Made by a program: the position numbers and the translations under genes
In this document: piece after piece, positions 1 through 7,673 of the stretch
Layout: every line of letters starts with the position of its first letter
How positions within the stretch are numbered: the first letter of the stretch is position 1
Notes under the pieces: generated by a model
Database searches by the model: none
What the model saw: the letters and a program-made list of their open reading frames with translations, nothing else
Told to the model about the DNA's origin: nothing
Assembly (NCBI GenBank): GCA_029006345.1
Contig: JAQXGK010000074.1
Coordinates: 1 to 32,752, forward strand
Reading direction: 5' to 3'
Length of the DNA: 32,752 nt
From: Bacillota bacterium
Lineage (GTDB): Bacteria > Bacillota > Clostridia > Oscillospirales > SIG627

Positions 1-1
1 A

Positions 2-403
2 GGACTGGCAGGTCTGCGCGACAAGGTCAAGCTCGCGGGCTCTGCCAATGTCGCAGAAAAGCTGGGTATTGGTATTCCTACTCTCAATGATATTATTGAC
101 GAGCTTGAAAAGCCGGGACGCGATATAAGAGACGATTTTGCACAGCCGGTGCTCCGCGACGATATTCTTGAACTTTCGGACTTACGCGAGGGCATGGAGC
201 TTACCGGAACTGTCAGAAATGTCTGCGACTTCGGCGCGTTTGTGGATATCGGCGTTCATCAGGACGGCCTGGTACATATTTCGCAGATATCAAACCGGTT
301 TATTAAGCATCCGAGCGAGGTGCTGTCGGTGGGGGATATCGTCAAGGTGAAGGTTCTGTCGTTGGATGTCAAGAAAAAAAGAATAGGACTCACCATGAAA
401 TGA
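2..403 (+). CDS. tex: Tex-family RNA-binding protein, C-terminal part (5' end outside window)
   Basis: The frame is open from the first bases of the window and ends at a TGA at 401-403, giving the last 133 residues. The sequence runs through the Tex linker (a KPGRDIRDDF-like stretch) into an S1 RNA-binding domain with the characteristic GTVRNVCDFGAFVDIGV and DGLVHISQIS segments, and ends in the KKRIGLTMK tail usual for Tex. Tex proteins bind RNA and nucleic acid through a helix-hairpin-helix core and this terminal S1 domain, and are linked to transcription and RNA metabolism in the cytoplasm. The core domains lie upstream of the window. No clear intrinsic terminator follows. Identification as Tex rather than another S1 protein rests on the linker plus S1 pattern and is quite secure. 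Confidence 0.88.
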   Translation, partial: GLAGLRDKVKLAGSANVAEKLGIGIPTLNDIIDELEKPGRDIRDDFAQPVLRDDILELSDLREGMELTGTVRNVCDFGAFVDIGVHQDGLVHISQISNRFIKHPSEVLSVGDIVKVKVLSLDVKKKRIGLTMK

Positions 404-564
404 AAATATATAACATGATATTCAAAAGCGTTGGAAATAAACGTGTTTTTCGAGGCGTGATGAAATCTTGTATATATAATTTTATACAAAATGCACAAAC
501 GCAAAGCGCGATATTTGGGGAATAAGCCCCTATTCAAAAAAAATGAATTCTGTTAGTATATCTC

Positions 565-573
565 TGTTAGAAT
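565..573 (+). promoter_or_regulatory. Possible extended -10 promoter for the sugar-ABC ATPase
   Basis: TGTTAGAAT at 565-573 fits an extended -10 (TGn + TAGAAT). No good -35 is seen 16-18 nt upstream. A small CGCG-TTTT-CGCG hairpin (585-596) lies between it and the AAGGAGG ribosome site (605-611). The rest of the 404-617 gap holds only weak AT-rich inverted repeats, such as 468-474 with 483-489. Confidence 0.3.
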
Positions 574-617
574 TTCTTTAGCACCGCGTTTTCGCGTTTA
601 TTTTAAGGAGGATAACG

Positions 618-1730
618 ATGGCTAGTGTATCGTTAAAGCACATTTTCAAGAAATATCCCGGCGGAGTTACCGCTGTCAGCGACTTCTGCCTGGAAATCAA
701 GGATAAAGAGTTTGTTATTCTTGTCGGACCTTCCGGCTGCGGCAAGTCTACTACGCTTCGTATGATAGCAGGTCTTGAGGAGATCACCGAGGGTGAGCTT
801 TACATCGGCGATAGGCTCGTAAACGACGTAGCACCCAAGGACAGAGATATTGCGATGGTGTTCCAGAACTACGCTCTGTACCCGCACATGACTGTGTACG
901 ACAACATGGCATTCGGTCTTAAGCTTCGCAAGACGCCCAAGGAAGAAATCAAGAGAAGAGTTGAAGAGGCTGCAAGAATCCTCGACATCTCACACCTGCT
1001 CGACAGACGCCCCAAGGCTTTGTCAGGTGGTCAGAGACAGCGTGTTGCGCTCGGTCGAGCTATTGTCCGCGAGCCTTCCGTATTCCTTCTTGACGAGCCG
1101 CTTTCAAACCTTGACGCTAAACTCCGTGCAGCCATGAGAACAGAGCTTACCAAGCTTCATAAGCGTCTCGGCACGACATTTATCTACGTAACGCACGACC
1201 AGGTCGAGGCTATGACCATGGCGAGCCGTATCGTTGTTATGAAGGACGGTCTCATTCAGCAGGTAGATACACCTCAGAATCTCTACGATACTCCGGTTAA
1301 CATGTTCGTTGCAGGCTTCATCGGAACACCTCAGATGAACTTCATCAACGGTTCTCTTCAGAAGAAGGGCGATGACATCTACTTCGTATTCGGAAAGAAT
1401 GAGTTCAAGCTTCCCGCTGAGAAGGCGCAGAAGCCCGAGCTTCAGGAATACATAGGCAAGGAAGTTATCGGCGGCATCCGTCCCGAGTGCATTCATGACG
1501 AGCCCATGTACCTTTCTCAGTTCTCTGACTGGGTTGTTGATACCTATGTCGAAGTTACGGAGCTTATGGGCGCCGAGATTTACCTCTACCTCGTTACCGA
1601 GGAGCAGAATGTTACCAGCCGTGTTTCTTCTCGTTCAAAGGCTCAGGCAGGCGATACCATCAAGGTCGCATTTGATATTAACAGACTTCACATCTTTGAT
1701 AAGGACACAGAAGTCTGCGTTGTTCACTGA
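618..1730 (+). CDS. ugpC: Sugar ABC transporter ATP-binding protein (MsmK/UgpC/MalK type)
   Basis: This 370-residue protein is the cytoplasmic ATPase of carbohydrate importers of the CUT1 class. Walker A (GPSGCGKST) is at 37-45, the signature LSGGQ at 135-139, Walker B (VFLLDEP) from 155, and the switch His at 193 (THDQ). The C-terminal third matches the MalK-type regulatory/TOBE region, and the length is normal for the family. Start: ATG at 618 with a strong AAGGAGG site 6 nt upstream. It stands alone, with no permease or binding-protein gene beside it, and is followed by a strong terminator. Orphan MsmK-type ATPases are known to energise several sugar importers in Firmicutes, so a shared-ATPase role is the best inference. 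The solute-binding lipoprotein at 9270 could be one client, but nothing in the sequence proves this. Substrate is unknown. Confidence 0.93.
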   Translation: MASVSLKHIFKKYPGGVTAVSDFCLEIKDKEFVILVGPSGCGKSTTLRMIAGLEEITEGELYIGDRLVNDVAPKDRDIAMVFQNYALYPHMTVYDNMAFGLKLRKTPKEEIKRRVEEAARILDISHLLDRRPKALSGGQRQRVALGRAIVREPSVFLLDEPLSNLDAKLRAAMRTELTKLHKRLGTTFIYVTHDQVEAMTMASRIVVMKDGLIQQVDTPQNLYDTPVNMFVAGFIGTPQMNFINGSLQKKGDDIYFVFGKNEFKLPAEKAQKPELQEYIGKEVIGGIRPECIHDEPMYLSQFSDWVVDTYVEVTELMGAEIYLYLVTEEQNVTSRVSSRSKAQAGDTIKVAFDINRLHIFDKDTEVCVVH

Positions 1731-1743
1731 GAACTGTAAAATT

Positions 1744-1776
1744 AAACTCCGGAAAGATATTCTTTCCGGAGTTTTT
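1744..1776. terminator. Strong bidirectional intrinsic terminator
   Basis: A 14-bp perfect stem (1744-1757 with 1761-1774) and TAT loop, flanked by A and T runs, lies between the converging ATPase and cysteine desulfurase genes. It can serve both strands. Confidence 0.9.
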
Positions 1777-1792
1777 GCCGTTTTCGCGGCAA

Positions 1793-2932
1793 TTACAGGC
1801 GGGAGACAGCCGACAATACGCTGTCAATGTCGCTTTCGCTGTTAAAAGCGCCTATGCTTATGCGTACTGCACCGTTTTCATGTGTTCCGAACAGACGGTG
1901 GGCAAGCGGCGCACAGTGAAACCCGCCGCGTACGGCTATTCCCTCGCTGTCAAGCTTTGCGGCCAGCTCTTCCGAGGACAGACCGCGCATATTGAAGAGT
2001 ACGAGAGAGCCGGGGGAACATCCGTATAGGGCGACCTTTTTATTTTCCGAGAGACCGGAAATCAGCCGGCTTTGCAGTTTTTGCTCTTTTGCCGCAATTT
2101 CTGAAAGAGAAACTGAGCTGATATATTCTATTCCGGCTGCCATTGATACGGCAGGTATCAGCGGCGGAGTCCCGGCCTCAAGGCGGTCGGGGAGAAATTC
2201 AGGCATGAAGTGTTCTGTCGAAAGCGAGCCGCTGCCGCCCGAAAAAACGGGCTCGGGCATTATCTTGGATTTAGGGTTAATCAGCAGCGCGCCTGAACCG
2301 GTGATGCCGTATAGGCTTTTGTGCCCCGGAAAGCACAGCATATCTATTTTGCTTTTTTCGAGGTTTATATTCATAGTTCCCGCTGCCTGCGAGGCGTCGA
2401 CTATAAACGGTATATTACAGTTATACAGCAGTTTGCCTATTTCTTCTATCGGAAAGGAATAGCCGCAGGTGTTGGCGCGTGCTGTCAGCACCACGAGTCC
2501 TACCGACTTGTCTATTAGGTCTGACAGCCGCAAAAGAGTGGCTTGCGGATTCGAGATGTCCGGGGTCAGAAAGCGTAGCTCTGCTTTGCCCGCCCTTTCA
2601 AGCATATACAGAGGTCGCAGAACCGAATTATGTTCGAGTACAGACGTGATGACCGTGCGTTTTTCGCTCAATGCGCCGGCGGCTCCGAGTATTGCCATAT
2701 TCAGAGCGTGACTGGCATTTTGAGTAAAAATAACATTTTCGGGCATACTAAGACCGAAAAAATCGGCGACTGTCATCCGCGCCGAGAACAGTAGGTCTGA
2801 CGCGGCGACAGCCGCCCTGTGTCCGCTTCTTCCGGGATTGCCGAGCATTGAGGAGGACAGTCTTGCCACCTCTTTGTAAACTTTGCCGGGCTTGGGGCAG
2901 CTTGTTGCCGCATTATCGAGATAAATATAAAT
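1793..2932 (-). CDS. Cysteine desulfurase-family PLP enzyme, apparent ATT start
   Basis: Class V aminotransferase-fold enzyme (379 residues from the start chosen here) predicted to take sulfur (or selenium) from cysteine onto an active-site Cys. Seen: the family N-terminus YLDNAAT, PLP-binding VDASQ (Asp179), Schiff-base Lys205 in PGHKSLYG, and catalytic Cys340 in RGGFHCAPLAH. Start choice: the conserved N-terminus lies upstream of the first ATG/GTG/TTG in frame (GTG at 2869). The only codon placed correctly behind the perfect AAGGAGG (2941-2947) is ATT at 2930-2932, 8 nt downstream; starting there gives (M)YIYLDNAAT. ATT is a rare initiation codon, so a sequencing error is the alternative. 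It sits 22 nt after the DUF3343 gene and appears co-transcribed with it. It resembles the broad 'cysteine desulfurase family' subfamily more than housekeeping IscS/SufS. Confidence 0.88.
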   Translation of the reverse strand: MYIYLDNAATSCPKPGKVYKEVARLSSSMLGNPGRSGHRAAVAASDLLFSARMTVADFFGLSMPENVIFTQNASHALNMAILGAAGALSEKRTVITSVLEHNSVLRPLYMLERAGKAELRFLTPDISNPQATLLRLSDLIDKSVGLVVLTARANTCGYSFPIEEIGKLLYNCNIPFIVDASQAAGTMNINLEKSKIDMLCFPGHKSLYGITGSGALLINPKSKIMPEPVFSGGSGSLSTEHFMPEFLPDRLEAGTPPLIPAVSMAAGIEYISSVSLSEIAAKEQKLQSRLISGLSENKKVALYGCSPGSLVLFNMRGLSSEELAAKLDSEGIAVRGGFHCAPLAHRLFGTHENGAVRISIGAFNSESDIDSVLSAVSRL

Positions 2933-2940
2933 GGTTGCCG

Positions 2941-2947
2941 CCTCCTT
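2941..2947 (-). promoter_or_regulatory. Ribosome-binding site that decides the ATT start
   Basis: On the minus strand this reads AAGGAGG, a perfect anti-Shine-Dalgarno match, 8 nt before the ATT at 2932-2930. No other in-frame start lies within normal distance. Confidence 0.8.
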
Positions 2948-2954
2948 ATTTTTA

Positions 2955-3155
2955 TTATTTTAATTTATAGTTTACTCTGCCGTCTTTCAGTATACCGATC
3001 GCGCGGCTGCTGTGAGAGGACGGTATCTTAATGCAGAATCCGCAGTCTTTCTGCGAAGATTTGTAAGCGTTTCCGGAAATACGGTTTTTGTTGAGGAGCG
3101 ATCGCGCCTTTGCCGCTGCGGTAGGTGAGTCGAAGCTGATTATTATATCGCTCAT
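2955..3155 (-). CDS. DUF3343 putative Se/S carrier-like small protein
   Basis: A 66-residue protein with the layout of the DUF3343 (Se/S carrier-like) family: an N-terminal beta strand, an STxxAxxAxxLL-type helix (here SPTAAAKARSLLNK), a second strand around a Cys-containing motif (DCGFC, Cys38 and Cys41), and a short C-terminal helix. Family members are small proteins often encoded next to cysteine desulfurase-like enzymes and are proposed, not proven, to carry persulfide or selenide. Start: ATG at 3155 with an AAAGGAGG site 6-7 nt upstream. The partner desulfurase follows after 22 nt, so the two probably form a transfer pair. The CxxC arrangement could hold a sulfur atom or undergo thiol-disulfide exchange; this is inference. 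No selenophosphate synthetase or selenium hydroxylase gene is in the window. Confidence 0.78.
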   Translation of the reverse strand: MSDIIISFDSPTAAAKARSLLNKNRISGNAYKSSQKDCGFCIKIPSSHSSRAIGILKDGRVNYKLK

Positions 3156-3217
3156 TTATATCCCTCCTTTTATATTATGCTATTCCAAAACCGTATATTT
3201 GACACTTGAATTTACTA

Positions 3218-3245
3218 TTGCACTTTTGAAAAAAAGTGATAAAAT
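3218..3245 (+). promoter_or_regulatory. Promoter of nfnA-nfnB
   Basis: TTGCAC (3218-3223), 16-nt spacer, TAAAAT (3240-3245) preceded by TGA, an extended -10. A second -35-like TTGACA lies at 3199-3204 but is not correctly spaced. The -10 overlaps the -10 of the divergent promoter. Confidence 0.5.
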
Positions 3246-3271
3246 TATATCAGTAAAAAATTATCGGTTAA
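3244..3271 (-). promoter_or_regulatory. Divergent promoter of the DUF3343-desulfurase pair
   Basis: On the minus strand: TTAACC (3271-3266), 16-nt spacer, TGA-TATAAT (-10 at 3249-3244). The shared core 3237-3252 has symmetric ends, TGATA and TATCA. Confidence 0.45.
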
Positions 3272-3298
3272 GTCGGCCGATTTAGGGGAGAGATGATT

Positions 3299-4141
3299 AT
3301 GTATAAGATTCTGAAGAAGGAAATACTTAATCCGACTGTTACAAAAATGACTGTTGAAGCGCCGAGAGTAGCTGCAAAGGCTAAGGCAGGACAGTTCATT
3401 ATTCTGAGAGCGGAGGAGAACGGAGAGAGAATACCGCTTACTATCGCGGGATATGACAGAGACGCCGGAAGCGTTGAAATTATATTCCAGATAGTCGGAG
3501 CGACTACCATGAAGCTCGGCACCTTGAACGAGGGCGACTGCATTCCCGATTTCGTCGGACCGCTCGGCAGGGAGACCGAGATCGATGGTCTCAAAAAGGT
3601 CGCAGTTGTCGGAGGCGGCGTGGGCTGTGCCATCGCACTGCCGGTTGCTCGGGCTCTGCACGAGGCCGGAGCAGAGGTTCATTCCATAGTCGGTTTCCGC
3701 ACCCGTGATCTTGTTATACTCGAGGATGACTTCCGTGCAGTCAGCGAAAAGTTTGAGATGATGACCGATGACGGCTCGTACGGCAAAAAGGGTCTGGTTA
3801 CCGATGCACTCAAGGCGCTTATTGAGAGCGGCGAAAAATACGACAGAGTAATTACCATAGGTCCTCTTATCATGATGAAGTTTGTCTGCCGCCTGACCGA
3901 GCAGTACGGAATCAAGACTATCGTTAGCATGAACCCGATTATGATAGACGGTACCGGAATGTGCGGCGGCTGCCGTCTTACAGTCGGCGGGAAGACAAAG
4001 TTTGCCTGTGTAGACGGCCCTGACTTCGACGGCCACGAGGTTGACTTCGACGAAGCGATGGCAAGAGCGCAGATGTACAGAGAGTTTGAAGGAAAGGAAC
4101 GGGAAAAAGAGTGCAATCTTCTGAAGAATGCACAGCTTTGA
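3299..4141 (+). CDS. nfnA: NfnA-type FAD/NAD-binding, [2Fe-2S] subunit (sulfide dehydrogenase beta-like)
   Basis: This 280-residue protein belongs to the sulfide dehydrogenase/dihydroorotate dehydrogenase electron-transfer-subunit family. With the next gene it should form NADH-dependent reduced ferredoxin:NADP+ oxidoreductase (NfnAB), a cytoplasmic flavin-based electron-bifurcating enzyme. Seen: the FAD-binding barrel in the first ~95 residues, an NAD-binding GGGVGCA loop at about 105-111, and near the C-terminus the IDGTGMCGGC...FAC motif (Asp217, Cys222, Cys225, Cys237). This fits the unusual Asp/Cys-ligated [2Fe-2S] cluster described for Thermotoga NfnA. Start: ATG at 3299 is 8 nt behind GGGGAG (3285-3290) and gives the family N-terminus MYKILKK; an in-frame ATG two codons earlier (3293) is too close to that site. 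The gene for the large subunit follows after 11 nt. Confidence 0.88.
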   Translation: MYKILKKEILNPTVTKMTVEAPRVAAKAKAGQFIILRAEENGERIPLTIAGYDRDAGSVEIIFQIVGATTMKLGTLNEGDCIPDFVGPLGRETEIDGLKKVAVVGGGVGCAIALPVARALHEAGAEVHSIVGFRTRDLVILEDDFRAVSEKFEMMTDDGSYGKKGLVTDALKALIESGEKYDRVITIGPLIMMKFVCRLTEQYGIKTIVSMNPIMIDGTGMCGGCRLTVGGKTKFACVDGPDFDGHEVDFDEAMARAQMYREFEGKEREKECNLLKNAQL

Positions 4142-4152
4142 GGTGAATTGAC

Positions 4153-5547
4153 ATGCCAAATATGAGACTTGATAAAAATCCCATGCCGTCACAGCCGGCA
4201 GATGAGAGAAAACGCAATTTCAACGAGGTTGCACTCGGATATACCAAAGAACAGGCAATGGATGAAGCGGCAAGATGCTTAAACTGCAAGAATAAGCCCT
4301 GTGTCGGCGGTTGTCCTGTCAGAATATATATTCCGGAGTTTCTTGAGAAGGTCAAAGAGGGAGAATTCGAGGAAGCATATAAGATTATTTCCCGCACAAG
4401 CTCGCTTCCGGCAGTATGCGGCAGAGTATGTCCCCAGGAGACGCAGTGCGAGCAAAAGTGCGTTCGCGGTATCAAGGGCGAGCCGGTGGCTATCGGCAGA
4501 CTTGAGCGCTTTGTAGCTGACTATCACAATAAGCAGGGCGAAAAGCTCGAGCCGGTTGAGGGCGGCAAGCACAAGGTCGCGGTCGTCGGTTCCGGCCCTG
4601 CCGGTCTTTCCTGCGCGGCAACGCTTGCTAAGCTCGGCTATAAGGTGACTGTATTTGAAGCGCTTCACAAGGCCGGCGGCGTGCTGGTTTACGGAATCCC
4701 CGAATTCAGACTTCCGAAATCCATTGTTGAAAAGGAAATAGACGGACTTGCCGAACTCGGCGTTGATATCGAGACCGATACGGTCATCGGCAAAACGCTG
4801 ACGATAGACGAGCTTTTTGAGGACGGATATGAAGCGGTATTCATAGGCTCCGGTGCGGGTCTGCCGAGATTTATGGGAATTCCCGGTGAGAACCTCAAGG
4901 GCGTGTATTCCGCAAACGAGTATCTGACGCGCATCAACCTTATGAAGGCATTTAAGGAGGACGGCACTACACCGGTCATGCATTCCAAGAAGGTTGCGGT
5001 TGTCGGCGGAGGCAATGTTGCCATGGATGCCGCACGCTGTGCCATGAGAATGGGCGCGGAGCATGTATATATCGTTTACAGACGCTCGGAAAACGAGCTT
5101 CCCGCTCGTAAGGAAGAGGTCGAGCACGCAAAGGAAGAGGGCATCGAGTTCAAGCTTCTCAATAATCCGACGGCAATTCTTTCGGACGACAACGGAAATG
5201 TCAGAGCCATGACCTGCGTCGAGATGGAGCTGGGCGAGCCGGACGCTTCCGGACGCCGCAGACCGGTCGAGAAAAAGGGCTCGGAGTTCGACCTTGATGT
5301 CGACTGTGTTATCATTGCTATCGGCACTTCGCCCAACCCGCTTATCAAGTCCACTACCGAGGGCCTTGATACAGAGACATGGGGCGGAATCAAAACCTTC
5401 GGTGAGGGCGGTCAGACCTCGCGCGAGGGCGTGTTCGCAGGAGGCGACGCTGTAACAGGCGCGGCTACCGTTATCCTTGCAATGGGAGCCGGCAGAGATG
5501 CGGCGGCGGCTATTGATAAGTACATTAAGGAAAAATCAGAGCAATAA
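4153..5547 (+). CDS. gltA: NfnB / NADPH-dependent glutamate synthase small-chain-like oxidoreductase
   Basis: A 464-residue GltA-type flavoprotein. Two N-terminal [4Fe-4S] cluster motifs are visible: Cys42/45/50/54 and Cys89/93/99/103. They are followed by a FAD-binding GSGPAG (146-151), an NAD(P)-binding GGGNVA (285-290) and the C-terminal GEGGQTSREGVFAGGDAVTGAATVI... FAD segment. Length and domain order match the large subunit of NfnAB. Annotated alone it is often called glutamate synthase small chain, but no large glutamate synthase subunit is present, and the directly upstream partner is the NfnA-type subunit. The NfnAB assignment is therefore favoured: NADH plus reduced ferredoxin would be used to make NADPH. 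Start: ATG 4153 behind GAGGTG. A strong terminator follows. Confidence 0.92.
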   Translation: MPNMRLDKNPMPSQPADERKRNFNEVALGYTKEQAMDEAARCLNCKNKPCVGGCPVRIYIPEFLEKVKEGEFEEAYKIISRTSSLPAVCGRVCPQETQCEQKCVRGIKGEPVAIGRLERFVADYHNKQGEKLEPVEGGKHKVAVVGSGPAGLSCAATLAKLGYKVTVFEALHKAGGVLVYGIPEFRLPKSIVEKEIDGLAELGVDIETDTVIGKTLTIDELFEDGYEAVFIGSGAGLPRFMGIPGENLKGVYSANEYLTRINLMKAFKEDGTTPVMHSKKVAVVGGGNVAMDAARCAMRMGAEHVYIVYRRSENELPARKEEVEHAKEEGIEFKLLNNPTAILSDDNGNVRAMTCVEMELGEPDASGRRRPVEKKGSEFDLDVDCVIIAIGTSPNPLIKSTTEGLDTETWGGIKTFGEGGQTSREGVFAGGDAVTGAATVILAMGAGRDAAAAIDKYIKEKSEQ

Positions 5548-5560
5548 TCGGCAATCATAT

Positions 5561-5600
5561 AAGGGCAGACGGATTTCCGTTTGCCCTTTATTTTGTTTTT
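5561..5600 (+). terminator. Terminator after nfnAB
   Basis: A 13-bp stem (5561-5573 with 5576-5588, one G-U pair) is followed by a T-rich tail up to 5600. Confidence 0.88.
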
Positions 5601-5703
5601 GTTCAAAAGAAAAACACATCAAGATTTCGTTTTTTTCATTTTCCGGCAGTATTATTTAGCCGTAAGATGATAGAAGCACAGCCTGAAAGGACGGTATTTC
5701 ACT

Positions 5704-6975
5704 ATGAAAACTATGGCAGCTATAAGCACCGCCGTGACCATTCTTGCTCTTGCGCTTGTATCCTGTTCGGCAAATGACAGAGAGAATTCGCAGGGGGCGG
5801 TCACATCGAATTCGGATGAGTCGCAGAGCATTGTATCCGAGGCGGCAGATAAAGCTAATATTGTTAAGGATGTTTCCGTCTCGCTGGATGAAAACGATAC
5901 CGATACAAGCTGCCCGGAAGACGCGACAAAAATAGAGTTTGACAAAGAAGCGAGCGTGTCAGGAACGGGAGCACAGGCCTCGGGAAGCACTGTAACGGTG
6001 ACTGATGAGGGAGCTTATGTCATTTCGGGCAATACGGACGACGGGCAGATAATTGTGGATGCAGACGGAAAGACAGTTCACTTGATTTTGAACGGCGCTG
6101 ATATCAGCTCGGCTGAAAGCGCGCCGATATACGTAAAAAATGCCGATAAAGCGGTCATTACCCTTGCGTCCGGTACAACCAATACTCTGACCGACTCGGT
6201 GGACGCGTTATACGCCGACGCCGAGGCGGAGGAGCCCAACGCCGCCGTTTTTTCAAAGGACGATCTTACGATCAACGGCGACGGCAAGCTGATAATAAAT
6301 GCGAATTTCAATAACGGTATAAATTCCAAGGATGATTTGTATATTGTGGGCGGCGACATTGAGGTGAATGCCGCAAACAACGGTATCAAGGGCAAGGATT
6401 GCGTATATATAGCCGCAGACAGCGTGACTGTAAAGACAAGTGAGGGTGACGCGATACAGTCGTATAATTCGTCGGACGGTGAAAAGGGCTTTGTGCTCAT
6501 AGAGCGCGGCGATATTTCCCTCGACAGCGCCGATAATGCCGTTCAGGCGGAAACAACGCTTGCCGTCAGGGGCGGCAAGCTTGATATAAAGAGCGGGAAC
6601 AACGGCTTGAAGAGCAAGTTTTATGTTGATATCTCGGGCGATTCTGCCGATATAAATATCGATAGCGCCAACGACGGAGTAAAGGCCGGCAGCGATGACG
6701 GCAGTGACGGTTATATATCGGTTTCGGAGGGTATTCTTACTGTAAAAGCCGGAGATGACGGAATACATGCCGACTGCTTCATCGGAATAAGCGGTGGCTG
6801 TGTAGATATTACCGACAGCTATGAGGGAATAGAGTCAAAGGTGATTGATATTTCCGGCGGCGATATCAGGGTGCGTTCGGAAGACGACGGCATAAATGTT
6901 TCCGACGGCAGCTCTTCATCGTTTGGCACGGGCAGACCGGAAATGCTGACACCTCAGACGGCTCGATGGTGCTGA
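5704..6975 (+). CDS. Carbohydrate-binding domain (DUF4353-like) lipoprotein, N-terminal part of a frameshifted gene
   Basis: This encodes the first ~410 residues of an exported lipoprotein. Signal peptide and lipobox: LALALVSC, with Cys at about residue 21. A Ser/Asp-rich linker follows, then many beta-helix-like turns with recurring patterns such as NNGINSKDDLYIVGGDIEV, SANDGVKAGSDD and DDGIHADCFIGISGG. This matches the DUF4353 'carbohydrate-binding domain-containing protein' family common in Clostridia; the exact ligand is unknown. The reading frame leaves the conserved sequence near 6924-6945, goes through about ten unrelated residues and stops at 6975. The continuation is in the -1 frame (next entry). 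The intact protein would be about 620 residues. A weak GAAAGGA precedes the ATG. The gene is alone between two terminators. Confidence 0.8.
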   Translation: MKTMAAISTAVTILALALVSCSANDRENSQGAVTSNSDESQSIVSEAADKANIVKDVSVSLDENDTDTSCPEDATKIEFDKEASVSGTGAQASGSTVTVTDEGAYVISGNTDDGQIIVDADGKTVHLILNGADISSAESAPIYVKNADKAVITLASGTTNTLTDSVDALYADAEAEEPNAAVFSKDDLTINGDGKLIINANFNNGINSKDDLYIVGGDIEVNAANNGIKGKDCVYIAADSVTVKTSEGDAIQSYNSSDGEKGFVLIERGDISLDSADNAVQAETTLAVRGGKLDIKSGNNGLKSKFYVDISGDSADINIDSANDGVKAGSDDGSDGYISVSEGILTVKAGDDGIHADCFIGISGGCVDITDSYEGIESKVIDISGGDIRVRSEDDGINVSDGSSSSFGTGRPEMLTPQTARWC

Positions 6976-7574
6976 CGATAAGCGGCGGAAGCATATATAT
7001 AAACGCCGAAGGCGACGGACTGGATTCTAATGGGAGCATTGTTCAGACCGGCGGCAAGGTATATGTAGAGGGGCCGACAAATAACGGCAACGGCGCTCTT
7101 GACTATAACAGCTCATATACTAAATCCGGCGGAACGCTGATAGCGGCAGGGTCGTCCGGAATGATGCAGGCGATTTCCGACAGCTCGCAAAACTACTGCT
7201 TGGCAGTGGGTCTTGACTCGGCTGCAGAGGGCGGTACGACTGTAAGACTCACGGACAGCAGCGGAAAGGAGATTGTTTCCTATACTCCGTCCAAGTCGTT
7301 TTCTTCACTTGTTATAAGCACCGATGAATTGGAAAAAGGCGAGACATATTCAGTTTATGTCGGAGAAAGTGAGATAGAAAGCGTCGAACTGACAGAAGTA
7401 GTCACTTATATCGGAGCGAAAGCTTCGGCATTCGGCGGCGGTATGGGAGGCAGACCCGGCGATAAAATGAACGGAGAAATGCCGAGAAAAGAAAAACCGA
7501 ACGGAGCAATGGCAGACGGAGAAATACCGGGGATAAACGATGACCCGGCGGCGGGAGCGCAGCTTAGGTCTTAG
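6966..7574 (+). CDS. C-terminal part of the same frameshifted carbohydrate-binding lipoprotein
   Basis: This reads LTISGGSIYINAEGDGLDSNGSIVQTGGKVYVEGP and NGNGALDYNSSYTKSGGTLIAAGSSGMMQ, the highly conserved end of the DUF4353 beta-helix domain. A small C-terminal beta domain and a Gly/Met/Asn-rich tail (FGGGMGGRPGDKMNG) follow. Upstream of the ATG at 6966 the same frame continues meaningfully (NADTSDGS) back to about 6939, with no ribosome site. It is therefore the displaced 3' half of the preceding gene and probably not an independent gene. A single-base deletion around 6924-6945 would explain the break. Confidence 0.72.
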   Translation: MVLTISGGSIYINAEGDGLDSNGSIVQTGGKVYVEGPTNNGNGALDYNSSYTKSGGTLIAAGSSGMMQAISDSSQNYCLAVGLDSAAEGGTTVRLTDSSGKEIVSYTPSKSFSSLVISTDELEKGETYSVYVGESEIESVELTEVVTYIGAKASAFGGGMGGRPGDKMNGEMPRKEKPNGAMADGEIPGINDDPAAGAQLRS

Positions 7575-7615
7575 TTGACAGAAAAGGCAAGTCAGGAATA
7601 CCCGCCTAGTATTTT

Positions 7616-7666
7616 ATAAAAAAGAGAGTCTATGCAGCAGCTTATGTGCCGCAAAGACTCTCTTTT
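7616..7666. terminator. Bidirectional terminator
   Basis: A 12-bp stem (7620-7631 with 7655-7666) has A-runs on the left and a T-run on the right. It lies between the converging lipoprotein gene and the small minus-strand Cys-rich gene; the minus-strand U-tract is the better one. Confidence 0.8.
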
Positions 7667-7673
7667 CGGCCGT

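Noticed and set aside
404-617. Possible riboswitch or terminator in the gap before the sugar-ABC ATPase
   Set aside because: Only short AT-rich repeats and two mutually exclusive 4-5 bp hairpins (around 518-536) are present; no U-tract on the plus strand and no known aptamer pattern.
3245-4192. A 315-residue open frame on the minus strand
   Set aside because: It is antisense to the well-conserved nfnA gene, with no ribosome site and no recognisable motif; it results from codon bias of the real gene.
4279-5127. A 282-residue open frame on the minus strand
   Set aside because: It is antisense to the nfnB/gltA gene, with no motif or start signal.
6924-6975. Programmed -1 frameshifting or stop-codon recoding in the carbohydrate-binding lipoprotein gene
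   Set aside because: No X XXY YYZ slippery site or downstream stimulatory stem was found. The residues just before the TGA are already out of the conserved frame, so recoding the stop would not help.
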